Source of the DNA: CAYQEC01 sp964569015
GTDB taxonomy: Bacteria > Actinomycetota > Acidimicrobiia > Spongiisociales > UBA5794
Length of the DNA: 64,000 nucleotides
Assembly (NCBI GenBank): GCA_964569015.1
Contig: CAZMSN010000003.1
Span: forward strand, 31,323-95,322
Direction of reading: 5' to 3'
The notes beneath the pieces were generated by a model. It was not told the origin of the DNA. It did no database searches and worked only from the letters and a program-made list of their open reading frames with translations. Below, one piece after another: positions 9,027 to 17,385 of this stretch. The position numbers and the translations under genes are program-made. Numbering within the stretch: the first letter of the stretch is position 1; every line of letters begins with the position of its first letter.

Positions 9027-9218
9027 ATGTTGCTTCGTGTCCGCTGGTTCGTTTTCGGGGCCGTCGCCGCCGTGGTCGGTGCCGTCTACACCGCAATGCG
9101 GGCGCCGTTCTCGCGAAAACGGCTCACCGGTCGGGCCGTACACGAAGTGGGAATGCGAAGCGCGGCAGCCCTGCTCGACGCAGCCGCTGAGCGGGTCGGC
9201 TCGTCGGGCCGGCGCTAG
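9027..9218 (+). CDS. Small membrane protein, unknown function
   Basis: 63 residues with one N-terminal transmembrane segment (WFVFGAVAAVVGAVYTAM) followed by a basic, Ala-rich cytoplasmic tail. A -10-like TAGCCT at 9014-9019 lies 7 nt before ATG 9027, so a leaderless mRNA is possible; there is no Shine-Dalgarno. Small membrane proteins of this kind (for example the DUF6167 type) are often found near alaS in actinomycetes, but family membership is only a guess from position and size. Codon use and the clear TM segment support a real gene. Confidence 0.55.
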   Translation: MLLRVRWFVFGAVAAVVGAVYTAMRAPFSRKRLTGRAVHEVGMRSAAALLDAAAERVGSSGRR

Positions 9219-9265
9219 GGGCTCGTCGGAACCGACTACTTTGGGGCCGACGCAACGGAGCAGCC

Positions 9266-10591
9266 ATGGACCAACGACCGATCCAACCGCGCACCCTGAA
9301 GGGATTCCGCGATTTCCTCCCGGGGCCGATGCTGCGGCGCGAGCACCTGATCGAGACGGCCAAGCGCGTCTTCCGCTCCTACGGCTACAGCCCGATCGAG
9401 ACTCCCGCCCTCGAGTACTCCGAGATCCTGCTCGGCAAGGGGAGCGACGAGACCGACAAGCAGCTCTACCGGTTCGATGACGCCGGGGGCAGGGACGTTG
9501 CGATGCGTTTCGACCTCACGGTCCCGCTCGCCCGCTTCATGGCCCAGCACACCGGCACGTTGGGCGTGCCCTTCAAGCGCTACCAGGTCGGTCCGGTGTG
9601 GCGGGGAGAGAACACCCAGCGCGGACGGTATCGGGAGTTCCTCCAGAGCGACTTCGACACGATCGGGACCGAGAGCATCCTGGCCGACATCGAGACCGGC
9701 CTCGTGATCCACGACCTGTTCGCCGCCCTCGGCTTCACGGGTTTCACGATCCGGGTCAACAATCGCAAGGTGCTGACCGGCTTCCTCGAGCACCTCGATG
9801 TCGCCGATCAGGCGATCGCCGTACTGCGCGCCCTCGACAAACTGCCCAAGATCGGGCGTGATCAGGTGAGTGGCGAGCTCGAGAGCGAAGGCATCGGACG
9901 GCCCGAGGCAAACGAGATTCTCCAACTCGCCTCGCTCAGAGGCGACAACGACGAGATCCTCGCCACGCTCGGGCCATTGGTGGGATCCTCGGAACGCGGG
10001 GCGGCGGGCGTCTCCGAACTACGTGAGGTCGTCGACGGCATGATGGCGGCCGGAGTCGCCGGGGAACGGGTTGCCATCGATGTCAGCATCGCCCGCGGCC
10101 TCGACTACTACACGGGAACCGTTTTCGAGACCTTCCTCGACGACCTCCCCGACATCGGGAGTTGCTGCTCGGGCGGCCGGTACGACGATCTCGCATCCCT
10201 CTACACCAAGCAGCGCCTCCCGGGAGTCGGGGCATCGCTCGGGGTGGATCGGCTCCTGGCGGCGATGGACGAGCTCGGGATCGGTGGCAAGCGGGACACG
10301 GCGGCCGCAGTGCTGATCGTCTACTTCGACGCCTCGCGGCGCGACGACTACCTCGCATTGGCGAAGGAGCTGCGCAGCGAGAGCCTCGATGTCGAGGTCT
10401 ACCCCGAGCCGCGCAAGCTGGGGGCGCAACTCAAGTACGCCGATCGCCGTGGGCACCGGCTGGCGCTGATCGCCGGTGACCGGGAGTGGGCCGCCGGGAC
10501 CGTTCAGATCAAGGACCTGGCATCGGGAGAAAGTGTCGAGGTTCCTGCTTCGAAGGCCGGCGCTACTTGCCTGGAGCTGCTCGGGCGGTGA
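9266..10591 (+). CDS. hisS: Histidyl-tRNA synthetase
   Basis: 441 residues, ATG 9266. Class II features are clear: the N-terminal TLKGFRDFLPG, motif 2 RYQVGPVWRGENTQRGRYRE and QSDFDTIG. The histidine-specific signature RGLDYYTGTVFE follows, then motif 3 around GASLGVDRLLAAMDELG. The C-terminal 90 residues form the anticodon-binding domain (LIVYFDASRRDDYLALAKEL). It charges tRNA-His in the cytoplasm. It lies 47 nt after the small membrane protein gene. Confidence 0.95.
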   Translation: MDQRPIQPRTLKGFRDFLPGPMLRREHLIETAKRVFRSYGYSPIETPALEYSEILLGKGSDETDKQLYRFDDAGGRDVAMRFDLTVPLARFMAQHTGTLGVPFKRYQVGPVWRGENTQRGRYREFLQSDFDTIGTESILADIETGLVIHDLFAALGFTGFTIRVNNRKVLTGFLEHLDVADQAIAVLRALDKLPKIGRDQVSGELESEGIGRPEANEILQLASLRGDNDEILATLGPLVGSSERGAAGVSELREVVDGMMAAGVAGERVAIDVSIARGLDYYTGTVFETFLDDLPDIGSCCSGGRYDDLASLYTKQRLPGVGASLGVDRLLAAMDELGIGGKRDTAAAVLIVYFDASRRDDYLALAKELRSESLDVEVYPEPRKLGAQLKYADRRGHRLALIAGDREWAAGTVQIKDLASGESVEVPASKAGATCLELLGR

Positions 10592-10646
10592 CTGTCGGTC
10601 TCGGTGTCGAGACTCAGGAGTCGTCACCGCTAACCTTCCCCGTCTA

Positions 10647-13259
10647 GTGGACAGCAACCGGATCAGGCGCATTTTCCTTGAATTCTTCGAGGCACGAGAG
10701 CACATCGTCGTGCCCAGCGCGTCGCTGATCCCGGTGGACCCGACCCTCCTCCTCACCAACGCCGGCATGGTTCCCTTCAAGCCCTACATGGTGAGGGAAC
10801 AGACGCCGCCCTTCCCGCGAGCGGCCAGCGTGCAGAAGTGCGTCCGCACCGGGGACATCGACATCGTGGGGACGACCGCCCGCCACCTGACCTTCTTCGA
10901 GATGCTGGGCAACTTCAGCTTCGGCGACTACTTCAAAGAGAAGGCGATCCCGTGGTCCTATGACCTAGCGACGGAGGGCTTCGGCCTCGATCCGGAGCGG
11001 CTGTGGTTCACCGTGCACGAGACGGACAAGGAAGCCGAGGAGATCTGGATCGAGACCGTCGGCGTGCCGCCGGATCGGGTGCAACTCCGGGCCAAGGACA
11101 ACTTCTGGCAGATGGGCGTTCCCGGCCCTTGTGGGCCCTCGTCGGAGATCTTCTACGACAGGGGAGCGCAGTACGGGCCCGACGGGGGTCCGATCGTCGA
11201 CGAAGAGCGATTCGTGGAGTTCTGGAATCTCGTGTTCATGCAGAACGTGCAGGATGAGCCGTACCACGTCATCGGGGACCTTCCTGCGCGGAACATCGAT
11301 ACCGGGGCCGGCCTCGAGCGGGTCGCCGCCGTGCTCCAGGGCAAGGAGTCCGTCTTCGAGACGGATGTGGTGCGACCCATCATCGCGGCGGCGGAGGCGA
11401 CGACCGGGGTGGCCTTCGGAGAGCGCGAGGGCGCCGACGTGAGCTTGCGGATCATGGCGGACCACGGCCGGGCAGTGACCTTCCTCATCTCCGATCGAGT
11501 GGTGCCATCCAATCAAGGGCGCGGCTACGTGTTGCGGCGCCTGCTCCGGCGGGCGGTCCGCCATGGGTTCCTGCTCGGGGCGGAGGATCTCGTCGTTCCT
11601 CGCCTCATCGAAGCCACCATCGACGTGATGAGCGAGGCGTACCCGGAGCTGGCGGACAAGCGGGATGCCATTGTCGAGATGGCCGAGCGAGAAGAGAGCG
11701 GATTCCGTCGGACGCTGGAGTCCGGCCACCAGCTCCTCGACCAGGAGCTGGAGGCGATGGAGCCCGGCGCCGTCTTCTCGGGCGCTACTGCGTTCAAGCT
11801 GCACGACACCTATGGGTTCCCGCGCGAACTGACCGAGGAGATCCTCTCCGAGAGGGGCATGCGGCTCGACATCGAGGAGTTCCGTCTCATGATGGAGGAG
11901 CAACGTGAGCGCGCCCGGCGGCACTCCCGTGGCGTGACGGCGCATGACGAGTACCAATCGCTGCTCGGCGGTGTCGAAGGAACCGAGTTCGTCGGGTATC
12001 AGCGCGAGGGAAGCCCCGGGCGCATCTTGGCGCTCGTACGCGAGGACGAGACCGTCGAGCGAGCCGACACGGGCCAAGAGGTTGAGGTGTTCCTCGATCG
12101 CACACCGTTCTACGCGGAATCCGGAGGCCAGATCGGCGACAGCGGAGTGGTGTCGACGCCGACGGGCCGAATCAGGATCGACGACACTCAGTTTGCCTTG
12201 CCGGGCGTGCACGGCCATCGCGGCACCGTCGCCTCGGGTCACGTTGCCGTGGGCCAAGATGCCATTGCCGAAGTGGATCACGACCGCCGGGAGCGCATTC
12301 GCAAGAACCACACCGGGACTCACCTACTGCATTGGGCATTGCGGGAGGTGGTCGGCGAGCATGTTCACCAGGCGGGATCGCACGTGGGATCCGATCGCCT
12401 GCGCTTCGATTTTGCTCACCACAGCTCGCTCGATCCCGAGGAGCTGATCGAGGTGGAGCACGCGGTGAACGAGCGAGTCGTCGAGAACTCGGAGGTCACG
12501 ACGCTCGAGACCAGCAAGGACGAAGCGGAGGCGATGGGGGCGCTCGCCTTCTTCGGGGAGAAGTACGGTGACCGGGTCCGAGTCGTCAAGGCGGGCGACT
12601 ACTCGACGGAGTTCTGCGGCGGGACCCATGTCTCCTCCACCGGCCAGATCGGCCCAGTGGTTGTGCTCTCGGAGGGATCGGTGGCTGCCAACACCCGGCG
12701 GGTCGAGGCTCTCACCGGCCTCGCTGCTTACGAGTACCTGAGTTCCCTGCGGCGCCAGCTCGACGATGTTGCGGGCAAGGTTAAAGCGCAGCCGGGACAG
12801 ATCATGCATACCGTCGACGCTCTGCTGACGCGTCTCGACGAGCAAGAGGAGCGCCTCGAGCGGTTCGAGGCCCAGGCTCGAACGGGCATCGCCTCCGATC
12901 TGGTCGAGGGGGCCGAGAGCATCGGGAATAGCCGCCTGCTGGTCGCGGAACAGACCGACATGGCGCCGGGGCAGCTCCGGGAATTGGCGTTCCGGATCCG
13001 CGATCGTCTCGGATCCGGCATCGGAGTGCTCGGTTCCGGCCGTGACGGCAAGGCCGGCCTCCTCGTCTTCGTGTCGCCGGATCTCGTCGCGGAGGGAATC
13101 TCGGCGGGAGCGATCGTCAGAGCGGGCGCATCGATCGTTGGGGGAGGGGGGAGTCCCGATCCGGAACTGGCCCAGGCCGGCGGCCCCCACGGCGAAAGTG
13201 TTGGCGAGGCCATCGAAGAAGCGGGCCGAGTGGCTCGGGAGGCGTTGAAGCAGCGATGA
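10647..13259 (+). CDS. alaS: Alanyl-tRNA synthetase
   Basis: About 870 residues, normal for bacterial AlaRS. The catalytic domain begins RRIFLEFFEAREH and LLLTNAGMVPFKPY. The editing domain has the HxxxH zinc motif in NHTGTHLLHWALRE near residue 554 and the matching CGGTH near residue 656. The C-terminal DHHA1/C-Ala part ends in a glycine-rich GGGGSPDPELAQAGG segment. GTG 10647 is selected because homology begins at DSNRIRRIF; the longer frame upstream overlaps hisS and has no similarity. A TAACCT box at 10631-10636 may be a -10 element. The stop overlaps ruvX by 4 nt. Confidence 0.95.
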   Translation: MDSNRIRRIFLEFFEAREHIVVPSASLIPVDPTLLLTNAGMVPFKPYMVREQTPPFPRAASVQKCVRTGDIDIVGTTARHLTFFEMLGNFSFGDYFKEKAIPWSYDLATEGFGLDPERLWFTVHETDKEAEEIWIETVGVPPDRVQLRAKDNFWQMGVPGPCGPSSEIFYDRGAQYGPDGGPIVDEERFVEFWNLVFMQNVQDEPYHVIGDLPARNIDTGAGLERVAAVLQGKESVFETDVVRPIIAAAEATTGVAFGEREGADVSLRIMADHGRAVTFLISDRVVPSNQGRGYVLRRLLRRAVRHGFLLGAEDLVVPRLIEATIDVMSEAYPELADKRDAIVEMAEREESGFRRTLESGHQLLDQELEAMEPGAVFSGATAFKLHDTYGFPRELTEEILSERGMRLDIEEFRLMMEEQRERARRHSRGVTAHDEYQSLLGGVEGTEFVGYQREGSPGRILALVREDETVERADTGQEVEVFLDRTPFYAESGGQIGDSGVVSTPTGRIRIDDTQFALPGVHGHRGTVASGHVAVGQDAIAEVDHDRRERIRKNHTGTHLLHWALREVVGEHVHQAGSHVGSDRLRFDFAHHSSLDPEELIEVEHAVNERVVENSEVTTLETSKDEAEAMGALAFFGEKYGDRVRVVKAGDYSTEFCGGTHVSSTGQIGPVVVLSEGSVAANTRRVEALTGLAAYEYLSSLRRQLDDVAGKVKAQPGQIMHTVDALLTRLDEQEERLERFEAQARTGIASDLVEGAESIGNSRLLVAEQTDMAPGQLRELAFRIRDRLGSGIGVLGSGRDGKAGLLVFVSPDLVAEGISAGAIVRAGASIVGGGGSPDPELAQAGGPHGESVGEAIEEAGRVAREALKQR

Positions 13260-13687
13260 TCCAGCACAGGGCGCTCGGTCTCGATCCGGGCACACGCCGC
13301 ATCGGCGTCGCCTTGTCCGATGGCATGGGTATGATCGCTCAGCCGCACATGGTGATCGACCGTCGTCGCGACGACGTTGCGGCGATCCTGCGCACGCTGT
13401 ACGAGGAGCAAGGGGTGGGCGTTGTCGTCATCGGCCTTCCGGTATCGCTCTCCGGTGAGGAGGGTGCTGCAGCTCGGCAAGCCCGGGAGTTCGGAGCCAC
13501 CGTGGAATCGATACTCGAGGTGAAAGTGGTCTACCACGATGAGCGATTCACCACGGTGCAGGCCGAGAACGCGCTCTTGGAGGCGGGGATGCGACGAGCG
13601 GGAAGGCGTAAGAGGAGGGACAAGGTGGCGGCAGCCGTGATGCTGCAGAGCTTCCTCGATGCTCGCAATGCGGGGAACCGATGGTGA
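13256..13687 (+). CDS. ruvX: YqgF/RuvX, pre-16S rRNA nuclease-like protein
   Basis: 143 residues. RNase H-fold motifs are visible: ALGLDPGTRRIGVALSD with the first catalytic Asp, VVVIGLPVSLSGEEG in the middle, and DERFTTVQAENALLEAG with the DER motif, then DKVAAAVMLQSFLD with the last acidic residue. The family is implicated in 5' maturation of 16S rRNA in E. coli. ATG overlaps the alaS stop (ATGA). The alaS-ruvX-mltG-aroE order is widely conserved in actinomycetes. Confidence 0.92.
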   Translation: MIQHRALGLDPGTRRIGVALSDGMGMIAQPHMVIDRRRDDVAAILRTLYEEQGVGVVVIGLPVSLSGEEGAAARQAREFGATVESILEVKVVYHDERFTTVQAENALLEAGMRRAGRRKRRDKVAAAVMLQSFLDARNAGNRW

Positions 13688-14808
13688 ACGAGCCCGCTGG
13701 AAACGGCGTCACCCCCCGGCCCAGGCTTCCGTGGTGGGTGTGGCGAATCATCCAGGTGGCGGCCGTCCTCATCGTGATCGTCGTCGTTTTCGCCGGGCTG
13801 AGAGCTGCGGCGGAGCGTTTCGCCGAGGCGGTGGGCACCCCGTCGGAGACGACCACGACCATTGCCGCCGGGGACGAGGTGACGGTGGAGATCCCCGCCG
13901 GGGCGTCGGCCCGGGTCATCGCCACGATTCTCGCGGACGAGGGCGTGATCGCCGACGGCGACGTTTTTGAGGATGCGGTGCGCGACCAGGGCGTGGCCGG
14001 CCGACTCAAGGCAGGAGAGTACACGCTGGTCACCGGTGGCGACATCGACGGGATCATCGAGGTTCTCGTCGCCGGTCCCGCCCCCATCGAGATCATGCGG
14101 CTCACCGTGATCGAGGGGTTGACCATCGACGAGATGCTGTCGTCGCTCGCCAACCTGACCGATTTCACGGTAGAGGAGCTGGCGGAACCGCTGCTGGACG
14201 GCACGGTGACCTCGCCGTACCTTCCTGAATCGGCTCCCGAGGGGTCGGAGGAACTGACCCGTTGGGAAGGCCTCCTGGCGCCCGACACCTATGAGTTCCG
14301 GGCGGACGCCACTGCGGAGACAATCGTGAGCAAGCTGGCTCAGACCCTGACGGACCGGGTGAACGCGATCGATTGGACCGAACTCGAGGCGTTGGAGCTG
14401 ACGCCCTATGACGGCCTGATCATCGCTTCGCTGATCGAAGGCGAAGCCAAGCTCGACGAAGAGCGACCGATCATCGCCAGCGTGTTCACCAACCGGCTGG
14501 AACTCGGGATCGCACTCCAGAGCTGCGCCACGATCATCTACGCACTTGGTGGGGACCGCAATGAGGTCCTCCTCGAGGACCTCGAGGTCGATTCGCCTTA
14601 CAACACCTACCTCCATCCCGGCTTGCCACCGACCCCGATCGGAGGGGTTCGCAAAGCATCCCTCGAAGCCGCGGCGGCGCCGGCCGACACGGAATACCTG
14701 TACTTCGTGCTGATCGACAACGACGGCACCCACGGCTTCTCGGAGACGCTCGAGGAGCACAACGCGCTGAAGGAGGAGGCGAAGGCGAACGGAGTGCTGA
14801 CACCGTGA
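13681..14808 (+). CDS. mltG: Endolytic murein transglycosylase MltG
   Basis: 375 residues. A short cytoplasmic N-terminus precedes one transmembrane helix (IIQVAAVLIVIVVVFAGL), then a Thr-rich linker, a LysM-like subdomain and the YceG catalytic domain. The catalytic Glu is expected in IASLIEGEAKLDEERPIIAS, and the family hallmark SPYNTYLHPGLPPTPIG is present, as is YLYFVLIDNDGTHGFS. MltG cuts nascent peptidoglycan strands on the outer face of the membrane and sets glycan chain length. It overlaps ruvX by 7 nt and aroE by 4 nt. Confidence 0.93.
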   Translation: MVNEPAGNGVTPRPRLPWWVWRIIQVAAVLIVIVVVFAGLRAAAERFAEAVGTPSETTTTIAAGDEVTVEIPAGASARVIATILADEGVIADGDVFEDAVRDQGVAGRLKAGEYTLVTGGDIDGIIEVLVAGPAPIEIMRLTVIEGLTIDEMLSSLANLTDFTVEELAEPLLDGTVTSPYLPESAPEGSEELTRWEGLLAPDTYEFRADATAETIVSKLAQTLTDRVNAIDWTELEALELTPYDGLIIASLIEGEAKLDEERPIIASVFTNRLELGIALQSCATIIYALGGDRNEVLLEDLEVDSPYNTYLHPGLPPTPIGGVRKASLEAAAAPADTEYLYFVLIDNDGTHGFSETLEEHNALKEEAKANGVLTP

Positions 14809-15602
14809 GGCTCGCTGTATTCGGCGATCCGGTGGCTCATTCGCTCTCTCCTGCACTCCACCGTGCTGCACTGGACGCGGTCGGGATCCCCGGCAGCTAC
14901 GAGGCAGTGCGCGTCGACGAAGCGGGCATGGCCGAGGCCGTCGCGAGCATCCGGCGTGGAACGCTCGATGGGGCGAACGTGACGATGCCGCACAAGGCAC
15001 TGGCGCTGCACCTCGTCGACGAGGCGTCGTCTGAGGCGCGCCGGGCCGGGGCCGTCAACACTCTGGTGCGGGTCGAGGGCCGCGTTGTCGGTCACAACAC
15101 CGACATTTCCGGGGTGGCGCAGGCGTGGCGGTGGGGTGGGCTGCCGGCAGCGGGGCCGGTGCTCATCCTGGGAGCGGGGGGAGCGGCCGCCGCGGCCGTG
15201 TTGGCTCTGCAGGATCACACGATCACGGTGGCGACTCGCAGGCCGGAGGCGGGGCTGGCGCTCCTGGAGCGATTGGGTGTCGTCGGACGGGCCCGTGGCC
15301 TGGACGTGCCCGGTGGTGGGATGGTGGTCGTCAACGCCACCCCGCTCGGCATGCAGGGCGAGGAGCTGCCATCGTGCGCCCTGGATGGGGCCGTCGGGCT
15401 GTTCGACATGGCATACGGCGCAACAACGACTCCGGCGGTGAGACGGGCGAAGGAACGAGGCATTCCGGTGGTGGCCGGGGAGCAGATGCTGCTGGGCCAG
15501 GCAATGGCGTCATTCCAGCTCTGGACCGGGCGTCGCGCACCTGAAGATGCCATGCGGCGAGCGCTCGATGCTTCACTGGCGAGTCGGGAGGCCTCGCATT
15601 GA
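14805..15602 (+). CDS. aroE: Shikimate dehydrogenase
   Basis: 265 residues, GTG start overlapping the mltG stop (GTGA). Substrate-binding residues are in GDPVAHSLSPALHRAAL, the catalytic Lys in NVTMPHKALAL, the catalytic Asp in GHNTDISGV, and the NADP-binding glycine loop in LILGAGGAAAAAV. It reduces 3-dehydroshikimate to shikimate in aromatic amino acid synthesis. The rest of the pathway in this window (aroC, aroK, aroB) resumes at 25.7 kb, on the far side of the type IV pilus cluster. Confidence 0.93.
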   Translation: MRLAVFGDPVAHSLSPALHRAALDAVGIPGSYEAVRVDEAGMAEAVASIRRGTLDGANVTMPHKALALHLVDEASSEARRAGAVNTLVRVEGRVVGHNTDISGVAQAWRWGGLPAAGPVLILGAGGAAAAAVLALQDHTITVATRRPEAGLALLERLGVVGRARGLDVPGGGMVVVNATPLGMQGEELPSCALDGAVGLFDMAYGATTTPAVRRAKERGIPVVAGEQMLLGQAMASFQLWTGRRAPEDAMRRALDASLASREASH

Positions 15603-15606
15603 ACCT

Positions 15607-15635
15607 CTCAAGGGCGCCGTCGAGGGGGCCGACAC
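15607..15635 (+). promoter_or_regulatory. Sigma-28-like promoter candidate before pilB
   Basis: CTCAA at 15607-15611, a 16-nt spacer, then GCCGACAC at 15628-15635 (6 of 8 matches to GCCGATAA). It begins 4 nt after the aroE stop, exactly where a separate promoter for the pilus cluster would be expected. Confidence 0.5.
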
Positions 15636-15649
15636 GATGCAGAAGCGAG

Positions 15650-15670
15650 CTTGCGCGCTTTTCGCGCGAG
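15650..15670 (+). promoter_or_regulatory. 5' leader hairpin upstream of pilB Shine-Dalgarno
   Basis: An 8-bp stem (15650-15657 with 15663-15670, one G-U pair) encloses a 5-nt CTTTT loop. It ends 7 nt before AGGAGG at 15678-15683. A hairpin with a 5-nt loop at the same place is found in both pilA leaders. It may protect the mRNA 5' end or tune translation. Confidence 0.5.
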
Positions 15671-15687
15671 TGATGTGAGGAGGTTCC

Positions 15688-17367
15688 TTGACCGGCGACG
15701 CCCGCCACCTGGGCACGATGCTCCTCGAAGAGGGGATGATCTCCAGCAAGGATCTCGAAGTCGCTGTCGCCAAACAGCGGACTTCCGGTCTTCCGCTGGG
15801 CAAGATCCTCATCGAGGAAGGCCTCGTGAACGAGGCCGATCTGGTGCGCACCCTGGCGCGGCAGATCGGTATCGAGTACGTGGACCTCAGCGAGATCGCC
15901 ATCGACCCGGCCGCGGTGGCTCTCGTTCCGGAGTACCTGCTCACGAGGTACCTCGTGCTCCCGATCGGTTTCGAGGACGATCGACTGGTGGTGGCGATGG
16001 CCGATCCCGCCAACGTGCTGGCCATCGACGATCTGCGGGCGGTGTCGGGCATGGGGATCTCCGCCAGGGTCGCTACTCGCACCGACCTCGAAGAGGCGAT
16101 CCACCGCCAGCAGCGTCTCGACGACTCGGTCAGTGACCTCGCCGAACAGGCCGCCGAGGACAGACGCGAAGAAACGGACGTCAGCGGTCTCGAAGTGGCC
16201 GCCGAGGAAGCGCCGGTCGTCAAACTGATGAACACCGTCATCGGACGGGCCGTCAACGAGCGCGCCTCAGATATTCACATCGAGCCAGGTGAACGCGACC
16301 TCAGGATCCGGTTCCGCATCGACGGTGTGCTGCACGAGGTGATGTCGACGCCGCGAAGCATCGCCAATGCCGTCGTGAGTCGTATCAAGATCATGGCGGA
16401 TCTCGACATCTCCGAGCGGCGGGTGCCTCAGGACGGCAGAGTCGGCCTGCGAGTCGCGGGACGACCGGTCGACATCCGGGTCGCCACGCTGCCTTCCATC
16501 CACGGCGAGAAGGTCGTGCTCAGGATCCTCGACAAGGGCGCCAGCGTGGCGTCACTGGCGGATCTCGGCTTCCTGGACTACAACTTCAAGCGGTACGAAT
16601 CGGCCTACAGCAAACCCTACGGGGCGATCCTGGTTACCGGTCCGACCGGCTCGGGCAAGACGACGACGCTCTACTCGACGCTGGCGGTGCTCAACCGCGA
16701 GGAAGTCAACATCATCACGGTGGAGGACCCGGTGGAGTATCGGCTGCCCGGGCTCACCCAGATGCAGGTCAATCGCAAGGCAGGCCTGCTGTTCTCCACG
16801 GCCCTCAAGTCGATCCTGCGCTCCGATCCCGACATCATCCTCATCGGGGAGATCCGCGACGGGGAGACGGCGGCGATCGCAACGGAGGCGGCTCTGACCG
16901 GGCACCTCGTGCTCTCGACGCTGCACACCAACGACGCCCCATCGGCGGTCGGGAGGCTCATTGACATGGGGGTTGAGCCGTTCCTCGTCAGCTCGTCACT
17001 CGACGCCGTCGTGGCGCAACGACTCGCCCGCACGCTGTGCGATCGCTGCAAGGTGCCGTACTCGCCGGAGCGTCGTGTGCTCGAGGACATCGGCTGGGAG
17101 TTCCACGGCTCGGACGAGATTCCTGAGCTGTACCGGGCTGAAGGCTGCCGGCATTGTGCCAACACGGGGTTCCGTGGCCGGACCAGCATCAACGAGATCA
17201 TGTTGCTCAACGAAGAGATCCAGCACATGACGGTGGAACGCCATTCGGCCCGGGAGATCAAGAAGGCGGCCGTAGCCGAAGGGATGCGGACGCTCCGACA
17301 GGACGGGTTGGAGAAGGTGGCGCTCGGTGTGACCTCTCTGGAGGAGGTCCTCAGGGTCGTCGCGTGA
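15688..17367 (+). CDS. pilB: Type IV pilus extension ATPase PilB
   Basis: 559 residues from TTG 15688, preceded by AGGAGG with a 4-nt gap. Residues 1-130 form an MshEN (GspE N-terminal) domain with two copies of the LG..L...G pattern (LGTMLLEEGMISSKDLEVAV and LGKILIEEGLVNEADLVRTL); such domains can bind cyclic di-GMP. The ATPase core has Walker A GPTGSGKTTT near residue 318, an Asp box, Walker B region ILIGEIRDGETAA and a His box with LSTLHTNDAPS. A zinc-binding tetracysteine is formed by LCDRC and GCRHC. PilB powers pilus assembly at the inner face of the membrane with PilC. pilT follows 18 nt downstream. Confidence 0.94.
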   Translation: MTGDARHLGTMLLEEGMISSKDLEVAVAKQRTSGLPLGKILIEEGLVNEADLVRTLARQIGIEYVDLSEIAIDPAAVALVPEYLLTRYLVLPIGFEDDRLVVAMADPANVLAIDDLRAVSGMGISARVATRTDLEEAIHRQQRLDDSVSDLAEQAAEDRREETDVSGLEVAAEEAPVVKLMNTVIGRAVNERASDIHIEPGERDLRIRFRIDGVLHEVMSTPRSIANAVVSRIKIMADLDISERRVPQDGRVGLRVAGRPVDIRVATLPSIHGEKVVLRILDKGASVASLADLGFLDYNFKRYESAYSKPYGAILVTGPTGSGKTTTLYSTLAVLNREEVNIITVEDPVEYRLPGLTQMQVNRKAGLLFSTALKSILRSDPDIILIGEIRDGETAAIATEAALTGHLVLSTLHTNDAPSAVGRLIDMGVEPFLVSSSLDAVVAQRLARTLCDRCKVPYSPERRVLEDIGWEFHGSDEIPELYRAEGCRHCANTGFRGRTSINEIMLLNEEIQHMTVERHSAREIKKAAVAEGMRTLRQDGLEKVALGVTSLEEVLRVVA

Positions 17368-17378
17368 CCTGCCGATAG
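17350..17378 (+). promoter_or_regulatory. Sigma-28-like promoter candidate before pilT
   Basis: CTCAG at 17350-17354, a 16-nt spacer, then GCCGATAG at 17371-17378 (7 of 8 matches to GCCGATAA). The first box lies in the last codons of pilB. The ATG at 17386 begins 7 nt after the box, which predicts a leaderless pilT mRNA. Confidence 0.45.
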
Positions 17379-17385
17379 TGTGCCG

